Shown here in pieces: positions 47,623 through 59,055 of a DNA stretch of 64,000 bases. The stretch's first letter is position 1, and every line of letters starts with the position of its first letter. The notes under the pieces are model-generated. The model had not been told where the DNA came from, ran no database searches, and saw only the letters and a list, made by a program, of their open reading frames with translations. The stretch is from Thioalkalivibrio thiocyanoxidans ARh2 (GTDB lineage: Bacteria; Pseudomonadota; Gammaproteobacteria; Ectothiorhodospirales; Ectothiorhodospiraceae): assembly GCF_000385215.1 (NCBI RefSeq), contig NZ_ARQK01000061.1, positions 62,001 to 126,000 of the forward strand, in the 5' to 3' direction. Made by a program: the position numbers and the translations under genes.

Positions 47623-47632
47623 TGTTTCCTAG
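47622..47632. repeat. Relic of the MITE terminal repeat at a gene-gene junction
   Basis: GTGTTTCCTAG between the hvfC stop and the srkA stop is close to the repeat end GTGTTTCCCTAG. Its CCTAG supplies the srkA stop codon (TAG on the minus strand). Being only 11 bases long, it could be coincidence. Confidence 0.45.
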
Positions 47633-48636
47633 TACGGTGCCTCCGGATGGACAAGCGCCAGAGCGGGCTCGTCCAGCGCGGCGGCCTGTTCCCGCAGGGT
47701 CAGGATGTGTTCCTCCCAGTAGCGCGGGGTGTAGAACACGGGGAATCCGTCGATGAACGCGGGATCGTCGGCCCGGCGGGCCAGCCAGGCGGCGTGGCGC
47801 AGGATCCGCAGGGTGCGAAGGGTGCTGATCAGGCCCAGTTCGCGGCGGTCGAAGCGCATGAACGTCTCGTAGCCCTCCAGCAGGTTCTGCAGCTGCGCCG
47901 CCATCTCGGGCGGCTCTCCGGAGAGGAACATCCACAGATCCTGCATCGCGGGTCCGTTGCAGGCGTCGTCGAGGTCGACGAAGTGGGGACCGTCCTCGGT
48001 CCACAGGATGTTGCCCGGGTGGGTGTCGCCATGCAGCCGCAACTGCGGGATGGGGCCCACGGCCTCGGTATTTCGCTGCATACGCTGGATCAGGTCTGCG
48101 CTGAGGTCGCGATAGACTGACTGCAGCTCGGGGGGCAGGTAGCCGGAGGCGAGCACGTCCTGCCGTGCCTGTTCCCCCAGTGTCCCGGGTTCCAGCGTGA
48201 CGCGTTCGTGGAACGGCGCGCTACGGCCCACCTCGTGAATCCGCGCAATGAACCGTCCGATGCGCTGGAGCGTATCGGACTGCTCCAGGTCCGGTGTGCG
48301 CCCGCCGCAGCGGGGATATACCGCGAAGCGAAAGCCCTGGTGATGGTGCAGGGTCGCCCCGTCGTCTCCGACCAGTGGCGCGACCACGGGGACCTCCCGC
48401 GCGGCCAGTTCCTGGCTGAACGCATGTTCCTCGAGGATCGCCTGGTCGCTCCAGCGCCCGGGTCGGTAGAACTTGGCGATTACCGGCGTCGCATCCTCAA
48501 TGCCAATCTGATACACCCGGTTTTCGTAGCTGTTCAGCGCGAGCAGGCGGCCATCGCAGCGCAGGCCGGTGGTTTCCACCGCGTCAAGAATTACGGTGGG
48601 TTTGAGAGCATCGTACGGATGTGGCTGTGTATTCAT
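47629..48636 (-). CDS. srkA: Stress response kinase SrkA (YihE)
   Basis: A 335-residue kinase of the HipA/choline-kinase fold that counteracts the MazF pathway and stress-induced death. Nucleotide-lobe motif: LALNSYENRVYQIGIEDATP, and VIAKFYRPGRWSDQAILEEH. The catalytic loop is RLHGDTHPGNILWTEDG and the metal-binding Asp follows in FVDLDDACNGPAMQDLWMFL. The start is ATG 48636; ATG 48645 is also in frame. It is convergent with hvfC, with stops only a few bases apart. Confidence 0.93.
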   Translation of the reverse strand: MNTQPHPYDALKPTVILDAVETTGLRCDGRLLALNSYENRVYQIGIEDATPVIAKFYRPGRWSDQAILEEHAFSQELAAREVPVVAPLVGDDGATLHHHQGFRFAVYPRCGGRTPDLEQSDTLQRIGRFIARIHEVGRSAPFHERVTLEPGTLGEQARQDVLASGYLPPELQSVYRDLSADLIQRMQRNTEAVGPIPQLRLHGDTHPGNILWTEDGPHFVDLDDACNGPAMQDLWMFLSGEPPEMAAQLQNLLEGYETFMRFDRRELGLISTLRTLRILRHAAWLARRADDPAFIDGFPVFYTPRYWEEHILTLREQAAALDEPALALVHPEAPY

Positions 48637-48706
48637 ACGGCCCATGTACGCACGCGGGCAGCGTCCGGGTCCACCGTTTTGACGAATGCGCATCGGGAGA
48701 GGGCAG

Positions 48707-49405
48707 GTGAATCGAACGTACTGGGTGGTGGCGATCCTTGCGGTGGTCGCATTGATCGTGTTCTTCGCCCTCGACCTCGGCCGCTTCCTGGAGTTCGAGC
48801 GTCTGCAGGCGGCCCAGGGGGATCTGGAGGGCCACCGTGAGGCGCGGCCGCTGTTGGCGGCGGTGGTGTTCTTCTGCGTGTATGTAATCGTGGCGGCGCT
48901 GTCGCTGCCCGGTATCGTCGTCATGACGCTGGCGGGCGGGGCCATCTTCGGCGTGTTCTGGGGCAGCGTGCTGTCGTCCTTTGCCTCCACGCTGGGCGCG
49001 ACGCTGACGTTTCTTCTGGCGCGCACGATCGCGCGCGAGCCCCTGCAGCGCCGATTCGCGGACCGGCTGGAACCCATCAATCGTGGTTTCGAGCGCGAGG
49101 GGGCCTATTACCTGTTTGCGTTGCGCCTGACGCCCGCTTTCCCCTTCTTTGTGATCAACGCGGGCATGGGGCTGATGCGCATCCGGACGTGGACCTATTA
49201 CTGGGTCTCGCAACTGGGGATGCTCCCGGCCACGATCGTCTTTGCCAATGCCGGTACGCAGATCAGCCGTCTGGATGGGCCCGAAGGGATTTTCTCGCCC
49301 GGCCTGATTGCCTCACTGGCGGCCGTGGGTCTGTTCCCGCTGGCGGCGCGGTGGGTCGTGCGCGCGCTGCGTGGTTCGGCGGGGGACGAGCAGCGACGGG
49401 GTTGA
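48707..49405 (+). CDS. TVP38/TMEM64 (DedA-like) membrane protein
   Basis: A 232-residue inner-membrane protein of the SNARE-associated/TVP38 family, with four or five hydrophobic stretches and the central motifs LSLPGIVVMTLAGGAIFGVF and RLTPAFPFFVINAGMGLM. Family members are linked to lipid or selenite/ion transport; the DedA relatives act as lipid scramblases. GTG 48707 has GGGAG upstream and is preferred over ATG 48686. Function is uncertain. Confidence 0.85.
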   Translation: MNRTYWVVAILAVVALIVFFALDLGRFLEFERLQAAQGDLEGHREARPLLAAVVFFCVYVIVAALSLPGIVVMTLAGGAIFGVFWGSVLSSFASTLGATLTFLLARTIAREPLQRRFADRLEPINRGFEREGAYYLFALRLTPAFPFFVINAGMGLMRIRTWTYYWVSQLGMLPATIVFANAGTQISRLDGPEGIFSPGLIASLAAVGLFPLAARWVVRALRGSAGDEQRRG

Positions 49406-49554
49406 TGTGAGCCCTGTCTAAATTATGTGGGCCAACGGATATACTGGGTCCAGTCAATAACGGTCCGAACGGACGTTCGAAGGCCAAAGTACCCGCGACG
49501 CATGCGCAGGCTTTACAGCCGACAAGTCGATAACTGTTGATTGAGGATGGTTGA

Positions 49555-50547
49555 ATGGACAGGCAATTGAAGGGGCGCTGGGCCGCCTTGCCAGTGCTGG
49601 CCGTTGTGCTGATGGGCCTGGCCCTGATTGCACAGGCCGGGGACGAAAACGACGAGCCGCGCGACCGGCCCATCGAGAAGGTGCTGGAGCCGATCCAGCT
49701 GACGGATCGCGTCTGGTATTTCTACGGCTCGCTGGAGAACCGCACGCCGGAGAATCTTGGTTTCACCAACAACACGGGCTTTGTCGTGACCGACGAGGGC
49801 GTGGTCCTGATCGACTCGGGGCCGAGCTACAAGGTCGCCGAACGCATGGCCGAGGCCATCGCCGAGGTCACGGATCAGCCGATCACGCATGTGATCTCGG
49901 TGGGTTCGCAGGATCATCGCTGGCTGGGCAATGGCTTCTTCCAGGAGCAGGGTGCGGAGCTGGTTGCGCTCAAGCGCACTGCCAGCACCCAGGCCGAGCG
50001 AGGCGAGAGTCAGATCGCCTCGCTGGCGAATGCAGTCGGCGAAGAGGCGATGGAAGGTACCGAGCCGGTGCCGGCATCCGATCCCATTGATGCCGACGAA
50101 TACACCTTGACGGTGGGCGGGGTCGACTTCGAGTTGATCTATGCCGGGGACGCCCATTTCCCGGGCGATATCATGGTCCACCTGCCAGGCGAGGATGTTG
50201 TGTTCACCGGCGACATCGTCTACACCGAGCGCATGCTGGGGATCCATCCGTTCAGCAACCCGGTGGAGAAGCTGGAGGCCTTCCGGCATCTGGAATCGAT
50301 CGATCCCGAGATCGTGGTGCCAGGCCATGGGCGGGCCACCGACATGGCCGAGGCGCGCCAGGATACCGGCGACTACCTCACGCTGCTGGTGCGCGAGGTG
50401 AAGGCCGGGATCGAGGACTGGGAGTCGCTGGACGAGGTAGTGGAGCGGCTCGCGGACCTTGAAGAGTTCAAGCACCTGCGCCATTACGACGACTGGCACC
50501 GCCCCAACGTGAACCGGACCTATCTGTTCATCGAAGAGAACATGTAA
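49555..50547 (+). CDS. Exported metallo-beta-lactamase-fold protein with altered zinc motif
   Basis: A 330-residue periplasmic protein with a signal peptide (LIAQAGDE cleavage). The MBL fold is clear: NTGFVVTDEGVVLIDSGPSY near the start, then AGDAHFPGDIMVHLP, VVFTGDIVYTER and VVPGHGRATD. The canonical HxHxDH loop is replaced by VISVGSQDHRWLGN, so the two zinc-binding His and the Asp are not in their usual places, whereas the later His and Asp ligands remain. This is a variant MBL subfamily that may bind one metal differently or be non-catalytic. The substrate is unknown. It precedes thrS by 150 bases without evident coupling. Confidence 0.82.
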   Translation: MDRQLKGRWAALPVLAVVLMGLALIAQAGDENDEPRDRPIEKVLEPIQLTDRVWYFYGSLENRTPENLGFTNNTGFVVTDEGVVLIDSGPSYKVAERMAEAIAEVTDQPITHVISVGSQDHRWLGNGFFQEQGAELVALKRTASTQAERGESQIASLANAVGEEAMEGTEPVPASDPIDADEYTLTVGGVDFELIYAGDAHFPGDIMVHLPGEDVVFTGDIVYTERMLGIHPFSNPVEKLEAFRHLESIDPEIVVPGHGRATDMAEARQDTGDYLTLLVREVKAGIEDWESLDEVVERLADLEEFKHLRHYDDWHRPNVNRTYLFIEENM

Positions 50548-50697
50548 GGGGCTATCCGGGAATCCCGGCTGCAGGCCGGGAAACCTGCCGACGGCGCGGG
50601 GCGTGTGATACGCTTCGCGCCGTTGTCGTTCCGGCAATCCTCAATTTCTGATACGCGACGTTCGACCCCGCGTATGGGTCGGCGAAGGAGCCTCGCA

Positions 50698-52614
50698 ATG
50701 CCCGCAGTAACCCTCCCCGACGGCAGCCGCCGCGAGTTTGATCACCCGGTCACCGTGCTGGATGTCGCCAAGGACATTGGTCCAGGCCTCGCCAAGGCGA
50801 CCCTGGCCGGCAAGGTGAATGGCCAGCTGGTGGATGCCCGCCACGAGATCGACGACGACGCCGAACTCGCGATCGTGACCGACCGCGACCCGGAGGGGGT
50901 GGAGATCATCCGGCATTCGACCGCGCACCTGATGGCGCAGGCGGTCAAGCAGCTCTTTCCCGACGCGCAGGTCACCATCGGCCCGACCATCGAGAACGGC
51001 TTCTACTACGACTTTGCCTATGACCGCGGCTTCACGCCGGAGGATCTGGAGAAGATCGAGAAGCGCATGAAGGAGCTGGCCAAGCAGGACCTGCCGGTGG
51101 AGCGCTCGCTGATGGACCGCGACGAGGCGGTGAAGTACTTCCGCGACATGGGCGAGGCGTACAAGGCCGAGATCATCGCGTCCATCCCCCAGGGCGAGAA
51201 CATCTCGCTGTACAAGCAGGGCGACTTCGTCGATCTCTGCCGCGGCCCGCATATCCCGTCCACCGGCAAGCTGAAGGCCTTCAAGCTGACCAAGGTGGCC
51301 GGTGCCTACTGGCGTGGCGATTCCGACAACGAGATGCTGCAGCGCATCTATGGCACCGCCTGGCCGAACAAGGACCAGCTGAAGGAATACCTGGAACGCC
51401 TGAAGGAGGCCGAGCGCCGCGACCACCGCAAGATCGGCCAGGAGCTGGACCTGTTCTCGATCCAGGACGAGGCCGGTGGCGGCCTGGTGTTCTGGCACCC
51501 GAAGGGCGCGCGCATCCGCCGCGAGATCGAAAAGTACTGGTACGACATGCACGAGAAGGCGGGTTACGACTTCGTCGTGTCGCCGCACATCGCGAACCTG
51601 GAGCTGTGGAAGACCTCCGGCCACGCGGACTTCTACGCCGAGTCCATGTACGAGCCGATGGAGGACGAGCACCAGGCCTTCCAGCTCAAGCCGATGAACT
51701 GCCCGTTCCACGTGCTGATGTACAAGGACCGGCTGCATTCCTACCGCGATCTGCCGCTGCGCTGGGCGGAGATGGGCACGGTGTACCGTCGCGAGATGTC
51801 CGGCGCGCTGCACGGGCTGATGCGTGTGCGCGGCTTTACCCAGGACGACGCCCACATCTTCTGCCGCGAGGACCAGATCGAGGCCGAGGTGATGGCGGTC
51901 ATCGACCTGACGCTCGAGGTGCTGCAGACCTTCGGGTTCGAGAAGTTCGACGTGAACCTCTCGACCAAGCCCGAGGACGCGGTCGGTTCCGATGCGATCT
52001 GGGAGCACGCGACCGCCTCGCTGCGCTCGGCGATCGAGAAGAAGGGGCTGGAGTATTCGGTGGACGAGGGCGGCGGCGCCTTCTACGGGCCGAAGATCGA
52101 CATCAAAATCCACGACGCGATCGGCCGCGAATGGCAGTGCTCCACGGTGCAGCTGGACTTCAATCTGCCCGAGCGCTTCGACATGGAATACGTGGCCGAG
52201 GACAACGAACGCCGGCGCCCGATCATGATCCACCGCGCGCTGCTCGGCTCGGTGGAGCGCTTCTTCGGCGTGCTGATCGAGCACTACGCCGGGCACTTCC
52301 CGACCTGGCTGGCCCCCGTGCAGGCCGAGGTGCTGACCATCACCGAGCGTCAGGATGCCTACGCCGAAGAGGTGACCAAAGCGCTGCGCGACAAGGGTTT
52401 CCGCGTCGAGGCGGACTTGAGAAACGAGAAGATCGGCTTTAAGATTCGCGAGCACACGCTCAAGCGCGTGCCGTACCTGCTGGTGCTGGGCGACCGCGAG
52501 ATGGAAAACGGCCAGGTCGCGGTCCGTACGCGCAGCGGCGAAGACCTCGGCTCGATGAGCCTGGAGGATTTCGCCACGCGGCTTCGGGAAGAAGTCGCGA
52601 ACCGGCAACACTGA
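50698..52614 (+). CDS. thrS: Threonyl-tRNA synthetase
   Basis: A 638-residue class II synthetase with the TGS domain ([20 protein letters not shown]), the editing domain with its HxxxH motif (ATEN-type [18 protein letters not shown]) and the catalytic core (motif 2 around [20 protein letters not shown], motif 3 [20 protein letters not shown]), and the C-terminal anticodon-binding domain. Length equals E. coli ThrRS (642). It heads the conserved thrS-infC-rpmI-rplT-pheS-pheT-ihfA cluster. ATG 50698 fits the family; GAAGGAG lies nine bases upstream. Confidence 0.97.
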   Translation: MPAVTLPDGSRREFDHPVTVLDVAKDIGPGLAKATLAGKVNGQLVDARHEIDDDAELAIVTDRDPEGVEIIRHSTAHLMAQAVKQLFPDAQVTIGPTIENGFYYDFAYDRGFTPEDLEKIEKRMKELAKQDLPVERSLMDRDEAVKYFRDMGEAYKAEIIASIPQGENISLYKQGDFVDLCRGPHIPSTGKLKAFKLTKVAGAYWRGDSDNEMLQRIYGTAWPNKDQLKEYLERLKEAERRDHRKIGQELDLFSIQDEAGGGLVFWHPKGARIRREIEKYWYDMHEKAGYDFVVSPHIANLELWKTSGHADFYAESMYEPMEDEHQAFQLKPMNCPFHVLMYKDRLHSYRDLPLRWAEMGTVYRREMSGALHGLMRVRGFTQDDAHIFCREDQIEAEVMAVIDLTLEVLQTFGFEKFDVNLSTKPEDAVGSDAIWEHATASLRSAIEKKGLEYSVDEGGGAFYGPKIDIKIHDAIGREWQCSTVQLDFNLPERFDMEYVAEDNERRRPIMIHRALLGSVERFFGVLIEHYAGHFPTWLAPVQAEVLTITERQDAYAEEVTKALRDKGFRVEADLRNEKIGFKIREHTLKRVPYLLVLGDREMENGQVAVRTRSGEDLGSMSLEDFATRLREEVANRQH

Positions 52615-52634
52615 CTTGAATTGGAGAAAAGGCT

Positions 52635-53153
52635 ATTAGCGCAGCCAAGACCGTCCGCCTGAACGATCAGATCAACGTACCCAAGATTCGGTTGATCGAC
52701 GCCGAAGGCGAGAACCGGGGCATTTTCGGAACCCCCGAGGCCCTGGAACTGGCCCAGGAATCCGGACTCGATCTGGTCGAAATCTCGCCGAATGCCGATC
52801 CGCCTGTGTGCCGGATCATGGACTACGGCAAGTTCAAGTTCGAGCAGGCAAAGAAGGCGCAGGAAGCCAAGAAGAAGCAGAAGCAGATCCAGATCAAGGA
52901 AGTGAAGTTTCGTCCGGGTACGGACGAGGGCGACTACAACGTCAAGCTTCGCAACCTGCGCCGCTTCATCGAGGCCGGCGACAAGGGCAAGGTCACGATC
53001 CGCTTCCGCGGGCGCGAGATGCGCCACCAGGAGCTGGGCGGCGAACTGCTCGACAAGATTGAGCAGGACATGTCCGATATCGCGGTCGTCGAGCAGCGAC
53101 CGAAGATGGAAGGACGCCAGATGATCATGGTGCTGACCGGCAAGAAGAAGTAG
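52635..53153 (+). CDS. infC: Translation initiation factor IF-3, AUU start
   Basis: A 172-residue IF-3 that selects the start codon and keeps ribosomal subunits apart. The best start is an ATT at 52635, preceded by GGAGAAAAGG, giving [20 protein letters not shown], which matches the IF-3 N-terminus. Then follow [20 protein letters not shown] and the C-terminal domain [20 protein letters not shown] and [13 protein letters not shown]-3 genes with AUU starts are self-regulated, because IF-3 discriminates against such codons. It begins 20 bases after the thrS stop. Confidence 0.96.
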   Translation: MSAAKTVRLNDQINVPKIRLIDAEGENRGIFGTPEALELAQESGLDLVEISPNADPPVCRIMDYGKFKFEQAKKAQEAKKKQKQIQIKEVKFRPGTDEGDYNVKLRNLRRFIEAGDKGKVTIRFRGREMRHQELGGELLDKIEQDMSDIAVVEQRPKMEGRQMIMVLTGKKK

Positions 53154-53170
53154 GCCGGTCAGACAACAAG

Positions 53171-53205
53171 GGCGGTCGGGTCTCCGCATACCCGTATCGC
53201 CTTTT
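53171..53205 (+). terminator. Candidate attenuator/terminator between infC and rpmI
   Basis: GGCG-GT-CGGGT, a loop, then ACCCG-TA-TCGCC followed by TTTT: a hairpin with a small internal loop and a short T-run at 53202-53205, 18 bases after the infC stop. It could limit transcription into rpmI-rplT, where L20 autoregulation is classical. Confidence 0.55.
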
Positions 53206-53255
53206 CACAAACGGCCGGCCCGAATCGGGTACGGCCCAAAATGCCGGAGAACGTA

Positions 53256-53453
53256 ATGCCGAAGATCAAGACCAATCGGGGTGCGGCCAAGCGCTTCACC
53301 CGTACCGGGTCCGGGAAGTACAAGCGGTTCCAGTCGCACCGCAGCCACATCCTGACCAAGAAATCCACCAAGCGTAAGCGTCAACTGCGCAGTCCGGCCA
53401 TGGTGCACGAGGCGGATGTCGCCGCCGTGCGCAAAATGCTGCCGTACCGTTGA
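53256..53453 (+). CDS. rpmI: 50S ribosomal protein L35
   Basis: A 65-residue L35: [20 protein letters not shown] and [16 protein letters not shown], in the canonical infC-rpmI-rplT order. ATG 53256 with CCGGAGAA upstream is the true start; ATG 53241 is not. It ends 20 bases before rplT. Confidence 0.97.
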   Translation: MPKIKTNRGAAKRFTRTGSGKYKRFQSHRSHILTKKSTKRKRQLRSPAMVHEADVAAVRKMLPYR

Positions 53454-53473
53454 TCTGACCGAGGAAGAAAGAC

Positions 53474-53833
53474 ATGCCACGAGTCAAGCGCGGTGTAACC
53501 GCTCACGCCCGTCACAAGAAGGTCCTCAAACAGGCCAAGGGCTACTATGGCGCCCGGAAGAACGTCTTCCGCGTTGCGAATCAGGCCGTCATCAAGGCCG
53601 GCCAGTATGCCTACCGTGACCGTCGCCAGAAGAAGCGCCAGTTCCGGTCGCTGTGGATCGTCCGTATCAATGCGGCGGCCCGTCAGTTCGATCTCTCCTA
53701 CAGCCGCCTGATGGCGGGTCTGAAGAAGGCCGAGATCGAGATCGACCGCAAGAGCCTGGCCGATCTGGCCGTGCACGACCTGACCGCCTTCGGCAAGATC
53801 GCGGAAAAGGCCAAGGCCGCACTGCCGGCCTGA
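53474..53833 (+). CDS. rplT: 50S ribosomal protein L20
   Basis: A 119-residue L20, which binds 23S rRNA early in large-subunit assembly and represses its own operon. Motifs are [40 protein letters not shown] and [15 protein letters not shown]. Length is typical and GAGGAAG precedes the start. Confidence 0.97.
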   Translation: MPRVKRGVTAHARHKKVLKQAKGYYGARKNVFRVANQAVIKAGQYAYRDRRQKKRQFRSLWIVRINAAARQFDLSYSRLMAGLKKAEIEIDRKSLADLAVHDLTAFGKIAEKAKAALPA

Positions 53834-55002
<1,169 letters not shown>

Positions 55003-55003
<1 letters not shown>

Positions 55004-57363
55004 TGCGCATCAGTATTCAGTGGCTGCGGGACTGGCTGCAGATCGACGAGACCCCCGAGGAGCTGGGCCATCGCCTGACCATGGCGGGGCTGGAGCTGGA
55101 CGCGATCGAGGCGGCGGCACCCGCGTTCAGTGGCGTACGCGTGGGCCGGGTGGCGAAGGTGGAGCCGCATCCGGATGCCGATCGTCTGCGCGTCTGCCAG
55201 GTGGAGGTGGGCGAGGCCGAACCGCGGACCATCGTCTGCGGCGCGCCCAATGTGCACGAGGGCATGGTGGCGCCGGTCGCGGTGGTCGGCGCGGTGCTGC
55301 CCGACAACTTCAGGATCAAGAAGTCGAAGCTGCGCGGTGTCGCCTCCGCGGGCATGCTGTGCTCGGCGCGCGAACTGGGGCTTGCGGAGGATGCCGAGGG
55401 CCTGCTCGCACTCCCCGCGGATCTCGAGATCGGCGCGGATCTGCGCACGGCGCTGGGCCTGGATGATTACATCCTGGAAGTCGATCTCACGCCGAACCGG
55501 GCCGACTGTCTCGGGATGCGGGGGATTGCCCGCGAATGCTCGGCGCTGCTGGACCGGCCGTTGAACGAGAACGTGGCCGAGCAGACCGGGGCGGAGCTCG
55601 ACGCAGGCATGGCGATACGGGTCGAAGACGCCGAGGCCTGCCCGCTGTACGCGGCGCGCGTGCTGGACGGACTGGATGCGCGTGCGCCCACGCCGCTGTG
55701 GATGACCGAACGCCTGCGACGGGCAGGCGTGCGCCCGCTCAGCGCGATCGTGGACGTCACCAACTATGTGATGCTCGAACTCGGGCAGCCCCTGCATGCG
55801 TTCGACGCAGGCCGTCTGGGCGACACCATCGAGGTGCGCTGGGCGCGATCCGGCGAGTCGCTGACCCTGTTGGGCGGGGACCAGACCGTCGAACTGGGCG
55901 AGCAGGACCTGGTGATTGCCTCGGCGACCGCTCCGGTGGCGCTGGCCGGGATCATGGGCGGCGCCGACAGCGCCGTGGACGATGACACGACGCGGGTGGT
56001 TCTCGAGTGCGCCCACTTTGCCCCGCTGGCACTGGCCGGACGGGCGCGGGCCCATGGCCTGCATACCGATGCCTCGCATCGCTTTGAACGTGGCGTGGAT
56101 CCGACCCTGGTCGAGCAGGCCATGGAGCGCGCCACGCGTCTGCTGCTGGAGATCTGTGGCGGACAGTGCGGGCCGGTGGAGCGTGCCGGCGAGTTGCCGT
56201 CCTCTCATTTCGAACAGCCGATCCGGCTGCGTCGGCCGCGTATCGAGCGGCTGCTCGGTGTGACGTTCGAGGATGAAGAGGTCGAGCGTATCCTGGCCGC
56301 GCTGGCTTGCCAGGTCGAGTCCACAGACGATGGCTGGCAGGTCCGGGCCCCCCGCGCGCGCTTCGATTTGGAGCGCGAGGAGGATCTGATCGAGGAACTG
56401 GCCCGGGTGCATGGCTACGACCGTCTGCCGCAGCGCCTGCCGTCCCCGGTGGCGCCGGCCGAGCGCCCATCGGCCCTGCGCGGGCTGCGCGACCAGTTGG
56501 CACAACAGGGCTTTCACGAGGTCATCAGCTTCAGCTTTATTGGTGCCGAGGCGTCGCGGGCCTTCTATCCCACGGTGGAGCCGCTGGGGCTGGCCAACCC
56601 GATCTCCAGTGATCTGGCGGTGATGCGCCCCGGCCTGTGGCCCGGCCTGGTTGCCACCGCGGCCTATAACCAGGCGCGCCAGCAGCCGGACCTGCGCCTG
56701 TTCGAGCATGGGCTGCGTTTTGTTCCGGATGCCTCTGGTCTGCGCCAGGAGCCGCGCCTCGCGGGCCTGCTGGGTGGTCGGGCGCAGCCGGAGCACTGGG
56801 AGGCCCCGTCGCGCCGGGTCGATTTCTTCGATGCCAAGGGGGTGGTCGAGGCGCTCTGTGCCTCCGTGGATGCACCGCTGGGCTTTCGTGCCCAGAAGCA
56901 TGCGGCGCTCCACGACGGGCAGTCCGCCCGGATTCTGAAGGGTGATCGCCCGATCGGCTGGGTCGGGCGTCTGCACCCGGCCCTGTGCAAGCAGTTCGAT
57001 GTGGAGCCGGTATATCTGTTCGATCTCGATGCCCGGGCGATCCTGCGCGCACCGGTTGCGCAGTTCGCGCCGTTGTCACCGTATCCCTCGATCCGTCGGG
57101 ATCTGGCCCTTGTGGTAAAGGAGACCGTTCCGGCCGGCGATGTGCTGAGTGCTATCGAGGAACTGGAGCTGGATCTGGTGCAGGATGTCCGAATGTTCGA
57201 TGTCTACCGAGGCAAGGGGTTGAATCCGGACGAGAAGAGCCTCGCTTTGGGCTTGATTTTGCGGGCTTTTGATCGCACCCTAGGCGAACAGGACGTGGCA
57301 AGCGTCACCGACAAGGTCGTCGAGCATCTCCACGCTCGCTTCCAGGCAACCCTGAGGCAGTGA
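55003..57363 (+). CDS. pheT: Phenylalanyl-tRNA synthetase beta subunit
   Basis: A 786-residue PheRS beta subunit with the tRNA-binding OB fold ([20 protein letters not shown]), the B3/B4 editing region with the [17 protein letters not shown] motif, the B5 domain and the C-terminal ferredoxin-like anticodon domain ([20 protein letters not shown]). The ATG overlaps the pheS stop as TAATG. Length is as in E. coli (795). Confidence 0.97.
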
Positions 57364-57367
57364 TTCC

Positions 57368-57667
57368 ATGGCAGCAGTGACGAAGGCGGATCTCGCCGCC
57401 ACGCTGAACGAAGAACTGGGTCTCAACAAGCGTGAGGCCAAGGAATTCGTCGAGATGTTCTTCGAGGAGATGCGCCAGTCGCTGGAAGAAGGCGAGGGTG
57501 TGAAGCTCTCGGGCTTCGGCAACTTCATCCTCCGCGACAAGAACCAGCGCCCCGGTCGCAATCCGAAGACCGGCGAGGAGATCCCGGTCTCCGCGCGCCG
57601 CGTGGTCACCTTCCGCCCGGGCCAGAAGCTGCGCGAGAGGGTCGAAAGCTATGCTGGAAGCGAGTAA
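57368..57667 (+). CDS. ihfA: Integration host factor alpha subunit
   Basis: A 99-residue DNA-bending protein IHF-alpha. Motifs: [40 protein letters not shown] (the minor-groove arm with its proline) and [18 protein letters not shown]. It follows pheT by four bases and overlaps the MerR gene, the order usual in gammaproteobacteria. IHF would also help RpoN promoters such as those in the flagellar region. Confidence 0.97.
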   Translation: MAAVTKADLAATLNEELGLNKREAKEFVEMFFEEMRQSLEEGEGVKLSGFGNFILRDKNQRPGRNPKTGEEIPVSARRVVTFRPGQKLRERVESYAGSE

Positions 57668-58007
57668 CCACCAGGAACTGCCCGCGATCCCGGGCAAACG
57701 CTACTTCACCATTGGCGAGGTGGCCGAGCTATGTCAGGTGAAGCCCCACGTGCTGCGCTACTGGGAACAGGAATTCCCGATGCTCGAGCCGGTCAAGCGG
57801 CGGGGCAATCGGCGCTACTACCAGCGCCAGGACGTGATCCTCATTCGCCAGATTCGGGCCCTGCTGTACGAAGAGGGCTATACGATCAATGGTGCACGAC
57901 AGAAGCTCTCGGGCGACGAGGCGAAGGGCGATCACCAGCAGGCGCGCCAGATCATCCAGGATACGATCTCGGAACTGGAATCGGTTCTGCGCGTGCTACG
58001 GGCCTGA
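57651..58007 (+). CDS. MerR-family regulator linked to ihfA
   Basis: A 118-residue MerR-type protein with the N-terminal winged helix ([40 protein letters not shown]) and a short coiled-coil dimerisation tail. There is no metal-binding cysteine cluster. It is the usual partner downstream of ihfA in gammaproteobacteria; its own target is unknown. It overlaps the ihfA end by 17 bases, and a tRNA-Pro gene follows. Confidence 0.93.
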   Translation: MLEASNHQELPAIPGKRYFTIGEVAELCQVKPHVLRYWEQEFPMLEPVKRRGNRRYYQRQDVILIRQIRALLYEEGYTINGARQKLSGDEAKGDHQQARQIIQDTISELESVLRVLRA

Positions 58008-58049
58008 TGCCTTTCGTGGGCGCGGGGAATCGGATATGATTCGCGGCTT

Positions 58050-58126
58050 CGGGGCGTAGCGCAGTCTGGTAGCGCATCTGCATGGGGTGCAGAGGGTCGC
58101 AGGTTCAAATCCTGCCGTCCCGACCA
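58050..58126 (+). tRNA. tRNA-Pro (anticodon GGG)
   Basis: A 77-base tRNA with acceptor CGGGGCG/CGTCCCG (one G-U), D-arm GCGCAGTCTGGTAGCGC, anticodon stem TCTGC/GCAGA around loop ATGGGGT (anticodon GGG at 58084-58086), T-arm ending GGTTCAAATCC, and an encoded CCA end. It follows the merR gene closely and is followed by a strong terminator. Confidence 0.97.
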
Positions 58127-58161
58127 AATTCAAGCACTTGAAGGTTGTTCTTCAGGTAAAT

Positions 58162-58189
58162 AAAAAGGCCGCATCGAGCGGCCTTTTTT
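58162..58189. terminator. Bidirectional rho-independent terminator
   Basis: AAAAAGGCCGC-ATCGA-GCGGCCTTTTTT: a GC stem flanked by A- and T-runs. It terminates the tRNA-Pro transcript on the plus strand and the ycgR operon on the minus strand. Confidence 0.93.
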
Positions 58190-58220
58190 GTGTCCGGGCT
58201 GAGATGGAGGGGCCGGGCTG

Positions 58221-58937
58221 TTACTCCATCGACCGTCGTCGCGCCTCGCGCTGGTAGTGGAGCAGGGCAATGTTGAGCTGCCGTTCCAGCCACTGGTTCA
58301 TCCCGGTGATCTGAAAGCCTGCATACACATGCCCGTCGCGCGGGCTGCGGCGGCGGTTCGCCAGGCGCAGGTCGCCGCCGAGGCGCTCCCCTACATCCGG
58401 CAGCAGCAGGTTCTCGAAGCGCATCGGGGTCCCGATCTCGAGGGCCTCAACCCACTCCTGTGGGACCTCCACGCACATGCCCTCGGCCGAGAGGTCGGCG
58501 AGATCGCCGATACCGGGCTCTTCCCATTCGCCGTACTGCAATTCCACGTGCGGGCGCTGACTAATCGGGATATGTACGCGAAAGGTCTCGCGTCGCTGGA
58601 GATATTGCAGGGTCTCGGGGTAGGGGCAGACGTAGAGCACCCCGGCGTCCTCGCGCTCGGTGCGCGAGACGACGGTGGAAAAGCGCACGGCGACCCCGCG
58701 CAGGCTGGCGAAGACCCGCATCCGGGTGCCCATCTCGACGTGGCGATTGGCCTCAACGGGCGTGAGTTCGTCGAGGAAGAGTTCGCGGCCCTCGGAATCA
58801 AGCCGGATCAGGGCGGAGTTGTACAGCGGGCCGTCGTCGTCGAGACGGACGTTGACGAGGGTGAGTTTGTGGTCCAGGTCTTTGAGGATGCCGGCAATCC
58901 GTTCCGGCCGGTCGACAGTGTAGTCGGTCTCGTCCAT
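58221..58937 (-). CDS. ycgR: Flagellar brake protein YcgR (PilZ domain)
   Basis: A 238-residue cytoplasmic c-di-GMP effector that slows the flagellar motor. The N-terminal YcgR domain (residues about 10-110, ELFLDELTPVEANRHVEMGT) is followed by a PilZ domain: RRETFRVHIPISQRPHVELQ (the RxxxR start) and GIGDLADLSAEGMCVEVPQE (the D/NxSxxG motif). It lies downstream of flgN, in the flgA-flgM-flgN run, linking the diguanylate cyclase signal (such as the gene at 3310) to motility. Confidence 0.92.
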   Translation of the reverse strand: MDETDYTVDRPERIAGILKDLDHKLTLVNVRLDDDGPLYNSALIRLDSEGRELFLDELTPVEANRHVEMGTRMRVFASLRGVAVRFSTVVSRTEREDAGVLYVCPYPETLQYLQRRETFRVHIPISQRPHVELQYGEWEEPGIGDLADLSAEGMCVEVPQEWVEALEIGTPMRFENLLLPDVGERLGGDLRLANRRRSPRDGHVYAGFQITGMNQWLERQLNIALLHYQREARRRSME

Positions 58938-59055
58938 GCGTGGCGTTGTGGTCGTTATTGGGCCAAGCCGCACGGTACTGCCCGGCTGTCCGGAATGCCA
59001 GCCCCGCGTTTGCGCGGGAGAGGAGTGAAAGGGGCGCGCGGAGGATGCGCGCGGG

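Noticed and set aside
50641-52611. Long minus-strand frame opposite thrS
   Set aside because: High-GC shadow of thrS; no family resemblance.
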